This document shows, piece after piece, positions 34,516 to 42,677 of a stretch of DNA of 54,863 nucleotides. Position numbers and translations under genes: made by a program. The DNA comes from Eggerthellaceae bacterium UBA3686 (GTDB taxonomy: Bacteria > Actinomycetota > Coriobacteriia > Coriobacteriales > Eggerthellaceae): contig DFIX01000037.1 of assembly GCA_002371495.1 (NCBI GenBank), positions 1 through 54,863 on the forward strand. The letters are read 5' to 3'. Numbering within the stretch: position 1 is the first letter of the stretch; each line of letters begins with the position of its first letter. The notes beneath the pieces are model-generated. The model worked only from the letters and a program-made list of their open reading frames with translations, searched no databases and was not told the origin of the DNA.

Positions 34516-35469
34516 CTATTGCAGGGGGTATTGCTCCATGTAATCGGCGAAATTAGCGCGCAGATAATTACGCAGCACTTCGATGATATGGCGGGCGCGC
34601 ACGTTGGGACGCGCCTTCTTGTTGTAGAAGAACCCGATGTAAGTGATGGCTCGTGGCGTCGAGAACGGAGTGAAGTGCAGGTCGTCGCCGCCCAGCTGGG
34701 GGTTAGCTTGGATAAGCGTGTAGCCGAACGAATCGTAGAGCGCCGCTACGCCATCGGAAAGTCCGAGGTACTCGATGCGGCCCTTAGGGTTCGCTACGCC
34801 CATGCGTATATTGTTGAGCGGGTAGTCTTCCATGACGTACTCGGCAAGACGCCTCATCTCGCGGTGAGAGTCAATGGTCAGGGGCACGTTGGCCAGCTGC
34901 TCGCGGTGGACGGCGCCGCGCGTGGGGACCGGCGGAGTATCGCGCCAGACAATGCCGGAGCGAGACATGATTATGGGCTCGAACACGAGGTCTTCGAAGT
35001 CGTGCAGATGGTTGGGGACGCCGTACAGGTCGCAGACGAACAGCTCGCTGCCATCTGATGCGCGTGCTCCCTCTATTACCTGTTGGAAGGGCTCTTCGAC
35101 GATGCTGATGGACTCCGAGGATTTCATGCTGCGCACGAAAGGTTCCGATATTTGGGCCGGATAATACGTCACATGTATTGTCAGCAAGGCGTTTTCGCTG
35201 CTGGTGGCTGCATGCTGCGCATACAGATCCTTGAGCATGTTGCTGTATTCCAGTAGGAGCGCGTTGGAGTGCTCGAGCAGCACTTCACCTGCGCTCGTCA
35301 GGCGCACACCCCGGTTCTCGCGCTCGATCAGCTTGACACCCAGCTCGGATTCGAGCGAAGTGATGGCCTTGTTCAGGCCCTGCTGCGATATGAATACGCT
35401 CTTGGCCGCTCCGTAGAACGATCCCGCCCGTGCCAATTCGGTGAAATAGCGAAGCGTGTCGATCTGCAT
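34516..35469 (-). CDS. LysR-family transcriptional regulator
   Basis: A 317-residue LysR protein: winged helix-turn-helix at residues 1-60 (LRYFTELARAGSFYGAAKSV, ISQQGLNKAITSLESELG), linker helix and an effector domain (about 95-300). The start is backed by a very strong GGGGGGG site. It is divergent from the P6 operon and central between P4/P5 and P6/P7, which makes it the best candidate to bind the 17-bp operators. The -10 box TATAAT (minus, 35525-35520) drives it. Its ligand is unknown. Confidence 0.9.
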   Translation of the reverse strand: MQIDTLRYFTELARAGSFYGAAKSVFISQQGLNKAITSLESELGVKLIERENRGVRLTSAGEVLLEHSNALLLEYSNMLKDLYAQHAATSSENALLTIHVTYYPAQISEPFVRSMKSSESISIVEEPFQQVIEGARASDGSELFVCDLYGVPNHLHDFEDLVFEPIIMSRSGIVWRDTPPVPTRGAVHREQLANVPLTIDSHREMRRLAEYVMEDYPLNNIRMGVANPKGRIEYLGLSDGVAALYDSFGYTLIQANPQLGGDDLHFTPFSTPRAITYIGFFYNKKARPNVRARHIIEVLRNYLRANFADYMEQYPLQ

Positions 35470-35519
35470 GGTCCCCCCCTGGCAATCGCATGGCCGAATC
35501 CCGCTTCTTTCTGGCGTGC

Positions 35520-35525
35520 ATTATA
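35520..35525 (-). promoter_or_regulatory. LysR gene -10 box (TATAAT)
   Basis: Perfect TATAAT on the minus strand 51 bp before the lysR start; no good -35 box. A REP hairpin lies just upstream and separates it from the P6 promoter. Confidence 0.55.
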
Positions 35526-35553
35526 AAGCATACGGTTTCTCTGGGGGACAGCG

Positions 35554-35602
35554 GGTGACAGGCAGTGACAGGGGGCACCGTCCACTGCCACCGCCTGTCA
35601 CC
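35554..35602. repeat. REP hairpin, GTGACAGGGGG type
   Basis: GGTGACAGGC (35554-35563) pairs with GCCTGTCACC (35593-35602); inside, GGCAGTG (35561-35567) pairs with CACTGCC (35583-35589). Same class as the element at 22859. It lies between the divergent lysR and P6 promoters. Confidence 0.75.
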
Positions 35603-35646
35603 GTCGCACCAGCCCTAATTCATGTCTACGAAGTACGCAGCGTTCA

Positions 35647-35703
35647 GTTGCATATATAAGCAAGCAAGCATTGATAGCAACTTGTTTCGTCGCCTTCTAC
35701 AAT
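35647..35703 (+). promoter_or_regulatory. P6 promoter with 17-bp palindromic operator
   Basis: GTTGCATATATAAGCAA (35647-35663), then 34 nt, then the -10 box TACAAT (35698-35703). The -35 region is poor (TAGCAA). The site differs from that of P7 at a single base. Confidence 0.75.
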
Positions 35704-35805
35704 TGCCTTATAGGCACCTTGTGGGAGGAGCGTCAAGGTACGGGGGTTGTCTGCGCGCCTGCTCCTGCATGGAAACAAGACGGGTAAATAAGAGGAGGAA
35801 TGTGT

Positions 35806-38196
35806 ATGTCTGAGGAGTCTTTCGTCTACACGTGCTGCCCCGGATGGGGCGACCATGAGTTCTGCACGCTCAAGACCATTGTGAAGGACGGCAAAGTCGT
35901 TCGGTGCGAGGCTGCGGACTACACCGGGGCCGAAGAAGGCGAGGGCTACATCTGCCAGAAGGGCATCATGTCGTGTCGCCAGCCTTATGACCCGAAGCGC
36001 CTTACCAAGCCGCTCAAGCGCGTCGGCGAGCGTGGAGAAGGCAAGTGGGAAGAGGTCAGTTGGGATCAGGCGATGGACGAGATTGCCGCCAAACTGCTCG
36101 AGATCCGCGACAAGTACGGCCCTGAATCACTTGCCATGTGGGACGTCGTGGCTTCGGTGCCGCCCAGCCAGGGGTTGGCAGCCCTACTTGCGTCGCGTTT
36201 CATGGGACTTTGGGGCGCAAGCGATCCCGTTAAGTCGTACGGCCTGGACAACGGTCCGTTCTATGCGGCGTTCTTCGATTTCGGCAACTTCTATAAATAC
36301 TCGACGATCGACCCGGTGAATTTCGATTCGTCGGATCTCATCATCATCTGGGGCGCGAACCCCATCGAGAACCAGATGCGCATCGCCAAGCACTTCGTCG
36401 AGGCCAAGAGCCGCGGCGCCAAGATCATCGACATTGGCCTTCTGTTCGATGGCACGGCTGGTTTCGCTGACGAGTTCATCCCCGTTAAACCGGGTTCGGA
36501 CCCTGCGCTCTCCATGACCATGGTCAATCTCATTCTGCAGCGCAAGCAGTATAAGGAAGACTTCCTTCTGGCTTATACCGTGGCGCCGTTCCTCGTACGC
36601 GACGATGACGGCATGTACCTGCGCGACGACGAGGGCAACTACGTGGTGTGGGACCTTGATGCCGACGCGCCCTGCTCGACGGTGCTCGGCCAGCAAGCGC
36701 TGCCGTGCGATAATCCCGAGCTCGACGGAGCGCATGAGGTGAACGGCGTAGCTTGCAAGACGGCGTTCCGCCGTCTGGTAGAGCATGCCGCCAGCTACAC
36801 GCCCGAGTGGCAGGAAGCCATCACCGGCGTTCCCGCCCAGACCGTCGTGCGCCTCACCGACGAGTACGTGGCCGCCCCCAACGCCTTCGTGTTCGGAGCG
36901 TTGGGCCTGCGCTACATCAACCAGGGCGAATCGTACCGCTCGTTCTACCTGCTGGGCGCTCTGACAGGCAACTTGGGTCATCCCGGTGCTGGCGTGACGT
37001 CCGAGATGCTGCCCGCAGGTTGGCCGCTTTCCTTCAACGATCAGGCCATCACGATGCCCGACGGGCGCGAAAACTACAAGGGCAAGCTCATCCACCAGGC
37101 AGACTTCATCGAACAAGTGCAAACAGGCGAGCCCTACCCGATTAAGGCGTTCTGGGTCGTAGCAGGCAACCCCGTGCACAACTGCCCTAACCGTGGTCTT
37201 TGGGTCGATCAACTGTTCCCGCAGATGGAGCTCATCGTCGACATCGACATCTGGATGACAGACACCGGCATGTACGCTGACTACGTGCTGCCCGACTGCA
37301 TGCCATTTGAGCGCGAGGAGCTCGTCGTTTCGGCGGCGTACAACCACGTGGTGTTGCAGGAGCCGGCAATCGAGCCTGTCGGCGAGGCCAAGGACCCGAC
37401 GTTTATATACTCCGAGCTGGCAAAGCGCGTAGGATTCGGCGAGTACTTCCAAAACTCGACGGCTGATTGGATAAAGGTGCGCCTCGACACCAATTACCCG
37501 CTTATCGCCAACGTGGAACCGAAGATCACCTACGAGCGACTTAAGGAAGAGAAGCGCATCCGTGCCGCTACGCCGCCTTTCGCTTGGGATCCGTTTGCGG
37601 GCTTCAACTTCGATACGCCGCACAAGCGCATGGAGTTCTACGCCGAAAAGCTCGTGGCAGTCGATGATGCCATTGCCAAATACGTGGTGCCGCTCGAGGC
37701 GCCGACGGCAGCAACCCTCGGCGATGGCACGGCCAAGGGCAAGTACCACTTCTTCAGCGGCCGCCAGCGCTTCTTCATGCAGTCGATGTTTACCGAGGAC
37801 CCGGTCATGCGCGAGCTTTCGGGCGGATACCCGACCGGGCGCATGAACCCGGTCGATGCCGAGGCCGAGGGCATCAAGGACGGCGACAAGGTCGAGGTCT
37901 ACAACCATCGCGGCCACTGCATCATCGAAATGCGGCTCGACCAGGTGATCCCGCCTGGAACGGTGCAGATTTGGTTCGGTTGGCGACAGACGGCGTTCGA
38001 AGAGGGCATGTACTCCGAGCTGCTCGTGCCGCTGGGAAGCCGTGAGACCATCGACGAGCGTGCCAAGAACTGGGAGAAATGGACCTACGAGGCTGGCGGA
38101 TACCAGCCCGGGTTCGGCACCGGCGGTTTCGGCGGCATGGCTGGCGCGTGGGACACCATCTGGGACTGCGCCTGCGACGTGCGCAAGGTCGACTAG
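35806..38196 (+). CDS. P6 molybdopterin oxidoreductase catalytic subunit (paralogue of P4)
   Basis: A 796-residue enzyme with C11-x4-D16-x3-C20-x29-C50 and Asp148 (YGLDNGP). Blocks match P4 almost throughout; in the C-terminal pterin domain about 75 residues from GRQRFFMQS onward differ by one residue only. The start at 35806 is preferred over an ATG two codons upstream because GGAGGAA is then 6-8 nt away. No Tat signal. It lies in a two-gene unit with the P6 ferredoxin and a REP hairpin between. Divergences from P4 are concentrated in the middle (residues 280-440), which may set substrate choice (inference). Confidence 0.9.
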   Translation: MSEESFVYTCCPGWGDHEFCTLKTIVKDGKVVRCEAADYTGAEEGEGYICQKGIMSCRQPYDPKRLTKPLKRVGERGEGKWEEVSWDQAMDEIAAKLLEIRDKYGPESLAMWDVVASVPPSQGLAALLASRFMGLWGASDPVKSYGLDNGPFYAAFFDFGNFYKYSTIDPVNFDSSDLIIIWGANPIENQMRIAKHFVEAKSRGAKIIDIGLLFDGTAGFADEFIPVKPGSDPALSMTMVNLILQRKQYKEDFLLAYTVAPFLVRDDDGMYLRDDEGNYVVWDLDADAPCSTVLGQQALPCDNPELDGAHEVNGVACKTAFRRLVEHAASYTPEWQEAITGVPAQTVVRLTDEYVAAPNAFVFGALGLRYINQGESYRSFYLLGALTGNLGHPGAGVTSEMLPAGWPLSFNDQAITMPDGRENYKGKLIHQADFIEQVQTGEPYPIKAFWVVAGNPVHNCPNRGLWVDQLFPQMELIVDIDIWMTDTGMYADYVLPDCMPFEREELVVSAAYNHVVLQEPAIEPVGEAKDPTFIYSELAKRVGFGEYFQNSTADWIKVRLDTNYPLIANVEPKITYERLKEEKRIRAATPPFAWDPFAGFNFDTPHKRMEFYAEKLVAVDDAIAKYVVPLEAPTAATLGDGTAKGKYHFFSGRQRFFMQSMFTEDPVMRELSGGYPTGRMNPVDAEAEGIKDGDKVEVYNHRGHCIIEMRLDQVIPPGTVQIWFGWRQTAFEEGMYSELLVPLGSRETIDERAKNWEKWTYEAGGYQPGFGTGGFGGMAGAWDTIWDCACDVRKVD

Positions 38197-38223
38197 GTGC
38201 AAAAGGGTCAGACCCTTTTGCAC
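38197..38223. repeat. REP-type hairpin between P6 catalytic and ferredoxin genes
   Basis: GTGCAAAAGGGTCAGACCCT is the left part of a perfect palindrome (arms GTGCAAAAGGGT...CCCTTTTGCAC). It begins on the base after the catalytic TAG stop. Confidence 0.8.
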
Positions 38224-38326
38224 TATGGCACTTTTGCACCTGTGGCAACGTGGCTTGCCCGTTGTCGCATCGGCGAACGAGACGGCCGCCATCTGAACAG
38301 GCGGCGGCGAAGATAGGAGCGAATAT

Positions 38327-38725
38327 ATGGACGAGAAGACCATCCTGGTCGATTTGCAACGCTGCATCGGCTGCTGGACCTGCTCGCTGGCCTGCAAGGT
38401 CGGCAACAACCTGCCCGACGAAGAGTTCTTCCTGACGGTGCGCACGCTCGGGAGCGGCGAGGGCATCGACCGGCCGGCCGGCACGTGGCCGGACCTGCAC
38501 ATGAGCTGGCAGCCCGTGTGGACGACGAAGTGCGTGAAGTGCGCGGGGCGCCTGGCCAAGGGCGAGCTGCCCTACTGCGTGCAGTCGTGCCCGTGCAAGG
38601 CGCTCAGCATAGGTGACGCCGCCGCGGCCAAGAAGGAGGAGCTGCGCGACCGCGGCTTCCGATTCTTCCAAATGCCGCCGTGGGAGTCGACCCGCGACGG
38701 CGTGGTGTACGCCGAGAAGAAGTAG
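38327..38725 (+). CDS. P6 ferredoxin subunit, two [4Fe-4S] clusters
   Basis: A 132-residue protein with CIGCWTCSLAC and CVKC plus CVQSCPCKAL, 97 percent identical to the P4 ferredoxin. AGGAG precedes the start. It follows the catalytic gene by 130 bp including the REP hairpin. The protein is more conserved between copies than the catalytic subunit, so it may serve either enzyme. Confidence 0.88.
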   Translation: MDEKTILVDLQRCIGCWTCSLACKVGNNLPDEEFFLTVRTLGSGEGIDRPAGTWPDLHMSWQPVWTTKCVKCAGRLAKGELPYCVQSCPCKALSIGDAAAAKKEELRDRGFRFFQMPPWESTRDGVVYAEKK

Positions 38726-38833
38726 CCGCGCCGAACGGAGGGGACGGGGCGCCAACGATGGCGCCCCGGAAACCAGCGGGGCGGGAAGACAACATCCTCC
38801 TCCCCGCTGTCTCTCACAAATGCAAAGCAATCG

Positions 38834-38890
38834 GTTGCATATATAGGCAATCGAGCGTTTATTCCCCCACCCACCGCCAATGCCTATGAT
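38834..38890 (+). promoter_or_regulatory. P7 promoter with 17-bp palindromic operator
   Basis: GTTGCATATATAGGCAA (38834-38850), then 34 nt, then the -10 box TATGAT (38885-38890). The -35 region is TTCCCC. The rest of the 314-bp gap between P6 and P7 (38726-39039) shows no gene. Confidence 0.72.
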
Positions 38891-39039
38891 GCCAATAAGA
38901 GGGTGCGTTTCTGTGGCTCAAAGCGGCCGATGGAAAGCTCGGCATGTAAACCCGTCGATACCGCATCCCGGCCAATCGCGGCTCCATGGAAACATCTGCC
39001 CTCGCCATCAGCATGGTTTCAATAAGAGAGGAGAACGTC

Positions 39040-41553
39040 ATGGCCGAAGAACGCGTGACCCTAAACCCTTGCCAGGGATACGGGTGCCACGAAAACTGCG
39101 TCCTGGAAGTGCACAGCAAGGGTGACAAAATCATCCGCGTGCAGCGGGCCAACATCCCCAGCCCCAGCCCCGGACCACAAATCTGCAGCAAAGGCGTGCT
39201 GTGCAAGGAGATCCCCTATGCCGAGGACCGCATCCTCTACCCGATGAAGCGCGTGGGCGAGCGCGGCAAGGGCGAGTTCGAACGCATCAGCTGGGACCAG
39301 GCTTTCCAAGAGATCGGCGATAAGATCAACGAGCTGGCCGAGCAGTACGGCAAGCGCTCGATCCTGATCAACTGCTTCTGGTGCGGTGTGCCCGGCGCCG
39401 ACCGCTCGCTCAACCACGACCTGGCAAACCGCTTCCTCAACGGCTACGGCGGCACGCGCATCGAGCATCCCATGGTCGACTTCGGCTCATTCATTTCGGG
39501 AGCCATCGATTTCGGCCTGGTGCTGAACAACGGGCGCTTCCTGCTTAACGACGTTCAGACGATGTGCATCATTTGGGGCTGCAACCCCATCGGGTTCACG
39601 CGCCCCGGCCCGACCACGCACATGTTCATGGACGCGCGTGAACGCGGCGTCAAGCTCGTTCACATCTCGAACCTCTTCGATTGCACGTCGGCCAAGGTCG
39701 ACCAGTGGATGCCCATCAATTCCGGCACCGATGCAGCGCTCGCGCTGGCCATGGCCCACATCATCGTGCGCGACAGCCTGGTCGACGAAGAGTTCATGAA
39801 ACAGAACACCACCGGCGCCTACCTCGTGCGCGAGGACACGGGCAAGTACCTGCGTGCTTCCGAAGCGTTCGAGGGCGGAAGCCCCGACAGCTTCGTGTTC
39901 ATCGACGAGACCGACGGCCAGCCTTACGCCATCGGCCGCTTCACCGGCCCGCAGCTCGTCAACCGCGCCATGATGTATTCGGGTGCCGACGTCGACAGCA
40001 TCGAGGCCCGCGATGCCGGCGAGTTTGGAAACCACAAGCCCCAGCTCGACGCCTCGGTCGAGGTCAACGGCATCAAGTGCAACACGGCCTACAACCTGCT
40101 GGTCAAACACCTCGAGCCCTGGACCGCCGAGCGCCAGGAAGAGCTCACCGGCATCCCCGCCCAGGACTGTGAAGACCTAGCTCACGAGTACATCGCCTCG
40201 GCCCCTGCCTGCATCTTCATGTACGACGGCCTGCGTTACCGTAACTCCACGCAAGCCTGCCGCTCGATTTACCTGCTGTCGTATCTGTCGGGCAACTTCG
40301 GCAAGCGCGGCGGCTCCATCATCGTCGGCGGCACCGATTACCACGACGACGCCCGCTTCGACGTGCGCGCGACGTACTTCCCCGACCCCACCAATCCGTT
40401 CAAGGCCAACCACATCTCGATGCGCGAATTGCTCGAGAGCTTCGAGGGAAAGACCGAGCAGCAATACAAGGCATGGATCAATCCCATGGCAAACCCGCTT
40501 CTCAACTGGCCTAACCGCAGGCTTTGGAAAGAGCAGGTGTTACCCAACATCGAGCTGTTCGTGTCGTTCGAGATCCACATGTCCGACACGGCGCGCTACG
40601 CCGACTACGTGCTGCCCGAGACCACGTCGTTCGAGCGCCACGAAATACTCGGCGGCCCGTACAACAGCGCAACGTACTGCGAGCCGGCCATCCCGCCGCA
40701 GGGCGAATCGAAGACCTGCGCCGACATCTGGGCAGGCATCGCCCAGCAAGTAGGCATCGGCGAGTACTTCGACATGCCGCTCGAGGACTGGGTGCTCTGG
40801 AAGATTGCGCTCGGCATCCCAGGCGACAAGGAAATGCTCGCGCCAATTACCGAAGCAGAGGACCCCGAGCACGCAGGAGAAGTAGCGCCCGTTACCTTCC
40901 AGCGCCTCGAGAAAATGAAGTCACTCCACCTGAACTGGGATGACGACAGCTATGACAAGTTCCGCAACGGAGCCATGCGCAACATCACCGGGCGCATCGA
41001 GTTTTACCAGGAGGTCCTCTCGGACGTCGGGCCGATGGCCGACTTCCAAGAGCCGATGCTTTTCGACGACTGGAAAGACGAATATCCGCTGCAGTTCTAC
41101 TCGGCTCGCCACAAGTACTTCATGCAAAGCCAGTTCACGAACATCCCTGATCTGCGCAAGCTGGCTATGCAAACGCAGACCGGCGTAGCGCTGAACCCCG
41201 TAACCGCCAAAGAGAAGGGCCTGCGCGACGGCGATTTGGTCGACGTGTTCAACCAGCGCGGCTGCATCAAGAAGATGAAGCTGCATCTGCGCGAGGACAT
41301 CCGTCCCGGCATGGCACACGTATGGTACAGCTTCGACGAGAAGTACTATCCCGACAACGACAACCCGCAGGTACTCGAGAATCCCATCAACACCAACGAG
41401 TCGATGACCGATTTCTCGTATACGTGGGGCGTAGAGCAGAAGCGCCGCGAGCTGGCATCCGGTGCGCCGATATCGTCGCTGTTCATTCTGGAGCCCGTAA
41501 CCAACGAGGTGTTCTGGGACGCCCGTTGCGACGTTCGAAAGGCAGGTAACTAA
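39040..41553 (+). CDS. P7 molybdopterin oxidoreductase catalytic subunit (relative of P5)
   Basis: An 837-residue enzyme with the full motif C11-x4-C16-x3-C20-x28-C49 (PCQGYGCHENC) and Asp147 (PMVDFG). It shares WCGVPGADRSLN, NPIGFTRPG, DYVLPETTSFERHE, FYSARHKYFMQSQFTNIPDL and VALNPVTAKEKGL with P5. The start at 39040 has GAGGAG. No Tat signal. The ferredoxin ATG follows its stop by one base. The substrate is unknown. Confidence 0.9.
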   Translation: MAEERVTLNPCQGYGCHENCVLEVHSKGDKIIRVQRANIPSPSPGPQICSKGVLCKEIPYAEDRILYPMKRVGERGKGEFERISWDQAFQEIGDKINELAEQYGKRSILINCFWCGVPGADRSLNHDLANRFLNGYGGTRIEHPMVDFGSFISGAIDFGLVLNNGRFLLNDVQTMCIIWGCNPIGFTRPGPTTHMFMDARERGVKLVHISNLFDCTSAKVDQWMPINSGTDAALALAMAHIIVRDSLVDEEFMKQNTTGAYLVREDTGKYLRASEAFEGGSPDSFVFIDETDGQPYAIGRFTGPQLVNRAMMYSGADVDSIEARDAGEFGNHKPQLDASVEVNGIKCNTAYNLLVKHLEPWTAERQEELTGIPAQDCEDLAHEYIASAPACIFMYDGLRYRNSTQACRSIYLLSYLSGNFGKRGGSIIVGGTDYHDDARFDVRATYFPDPTNPFKANHISMRELLESFEGKTEQQYKAWINPMANPLLNWPNRRLWKEQVLPNIELFVSFEIHMSDTARYADYVLPETTSFERHEILGGPYNSATYCEPAIPPQGESKTCADIWAGIAQQVGIGEYFDMPLEDWVLWKIALGIPGDKEMLAPITEAEDPEHAGEVAPVTFQRLEKMKSLHLNWDDDSYDKFRNGAMRNITGRIEFYQEVLSDVGPMADFQEPMLFDDWKDEYPLQFYSARHKYFMQSQFTNIPDLRKLAMQTQTGVALNPVTAKEKGLRDGDLVDVFNQRGCIKKMKLHLREDIRPGMAHVWYSFDEKYYPDNDNPQVLENPINTNESMTDFSYTWGVEQKRRELASGAPISSLFILEPVTNEVFWDARCDVRKAGN

Positions 41554-41554
41554 G

Positions 41555-41968
41555 ATGGCCGACACCATCCTCGTGAACGTGAACCGCTGCACCGGCTGCT
41601 GGACCTGCGTGATGTCCTGCAAGACCGCCTACGAGCTCGACCTTGACACGAACCGCAACTTCGTGCGCACCATCGGCGGCGGAGAGCTCGACACGCCAGG
41701 CGGCAAGTGGCCCAACCTGTACATGAAATGGATGCCCATCTGGAAACAGAGCTGCATCCAATGCCACGGCGTCGACGGCACCGACAACGAGCCGTACTGC
41801 GTATACAACTGCCCCGCCGGCGCGCTAACCTATGGTGACCCTGACGACCCCGAGAGCAAGCTCGCAAAGCGGCTCGAGGAGCTGCGCGACATGGAATACC
41901 GCGTGTACCAGATTCCCGAATGGGAAGACACCCGCAAAGGCGTCATGTACGCCGAGAACGGCATTTAA
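41555..41968 (+). CDS. P7 ferredoxin subunit, two [4Fe-4S] clusters
   Basis: A 137-residue protein with CTGCWTCVMSC and CIQC plus CVYNCPAGAL. TAAGATG coupling to the catalytic gene. It is closest to the P5 ferredoxin. A GC-rich hairpin follows. Confidence 0.88.
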   Translation: MADTILVNVNRCTGCWTCVMSCKTAYELDLDTNRNFVRTIGGGELDTPGGKWPNLYMKWMPIWKQSCIQCHGVDGTDNEPYCVYNCPAGALTYGDPDDPESKLAKRLEELRDMEYRVYQIPEWEDTRKGVMYAENGI

Positions 41969-41975
41969 CAAAACG

Positions 41976-42011
41976 TCGGGCGGCGGGACGTTCGAGCGTT
42001 CCGCCGCCCGA
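41976..42011 (+). terminator. GC-rich hairpin ending the P7 unit
   Basis: TCGGGCGGCGGGACG pairs with CGTTCCGCCGCCCGA through one G-T pair; loop TTCGAG. No T-run, so termination may be partial. Confidence 0.6.
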
Positions 42012-42163
42012 ACGCGAGCTGAGGCGAAGAATCGCTCATATCGCCATGTTGCTACCGGCCGAAATGGGTTCGCCCCCATTGCAAAACATGGGCATTCTGC
42101 CGCCCTCTGCTCGCGCAAAGCGATATCATCGCATTAGATTAAATATGATGAAAGGAGCCGTAA

Positions 42164-42574
42164 ATGGCAGACAAGCAGAAGATGAGCGATTACCTGGCAG
42201 AATGCAGAACGTTCTACATCGCGACCGTGAATGATGGCGCCCCGGCTGTGCGCCCCATCGGCTTCCAGATGTGCTACGAAGGTGAGCTGTACTTCGGCAT
42301 CGGCACGCACAAAGCCGTCTACGCCCAAATCCAGGCTACGCCCAAGATTAGCATTGCCGCGACCAAGCCCGACGGGCAAAGCTGGATCCGCATCAACGGC
42401 GAAGTCGCCTTCGACGATGACCCCGCACTCGTCGACGCCGCCTTCGAGGCCATGCCGTTCCTGAAGCCGCTCTACGAGAACAACGGCTGGACCATGGGCA
42501 TCTTCCACTTGGCCTGCGGCGAGGTTACGTACTACGAAAACCTCATGGCCCCAGTCGAGACCGAGACCTTCTAA
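42164..42574 (+). CDS. Pyridoxamine 5'-phosphate oxidase-fold flavoprotein
   Basis: A 136-residue split-barrel protein of the PNPOx-like group (small FMN- or F420-binding proteins). The pattern ATVNDGAPAVRPIGFQM, then HKAVYAQIQATPKISI and WIRINGEVAFDDD is typical. AAAGGAG precedes the start. It ends at a hairpin shared with the convergent BCCT gene. Its reaction is unknown; homologues are often general flavin reductases. Confidence 0.85.
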   Translation: MADKQKMSDYLAECRTFYIATVNDGAPAVRPIGFQMCYEGELYFGIGTHKAVYAQIQATPKISIAATKPDGQSWIRINGEVAFDDDPALVDAAFEAMPFLKPLYENNGWTMGIFHLACGEVTYYENLMAPVETETF

Positions 42575-42592
42575 CAACCGCAATCACAACGC

Positions 42593-42631
42593 AAAGGGTG
42601 TCAAAAGGGGGTAACCCATTTGACACCCTTT
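42593..42631. terminator. Bidirectional terminator with REP-like core
   Basis: AAAGGGTGTCAAA (42593-42605) pairs with TTTGACACCCTTT (42619-42631); the loop holds GGGGGTAACCC. It lies between two convergent genes (stops 42574 and 42678). T-rich on the plus side. Confidence 0.8.
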
Positions 42632-42677
42632 CTTGTGTGGTGAGGTACCAAACAAGAGTATCCTGTTTGGAATTTTC

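Noticed and set aside
10142..41968. Selenocysteine in the molybdenum enzymes
   Set aside because: All complete catalytic frames are open without internal TGA, so no selenocysteine is required.
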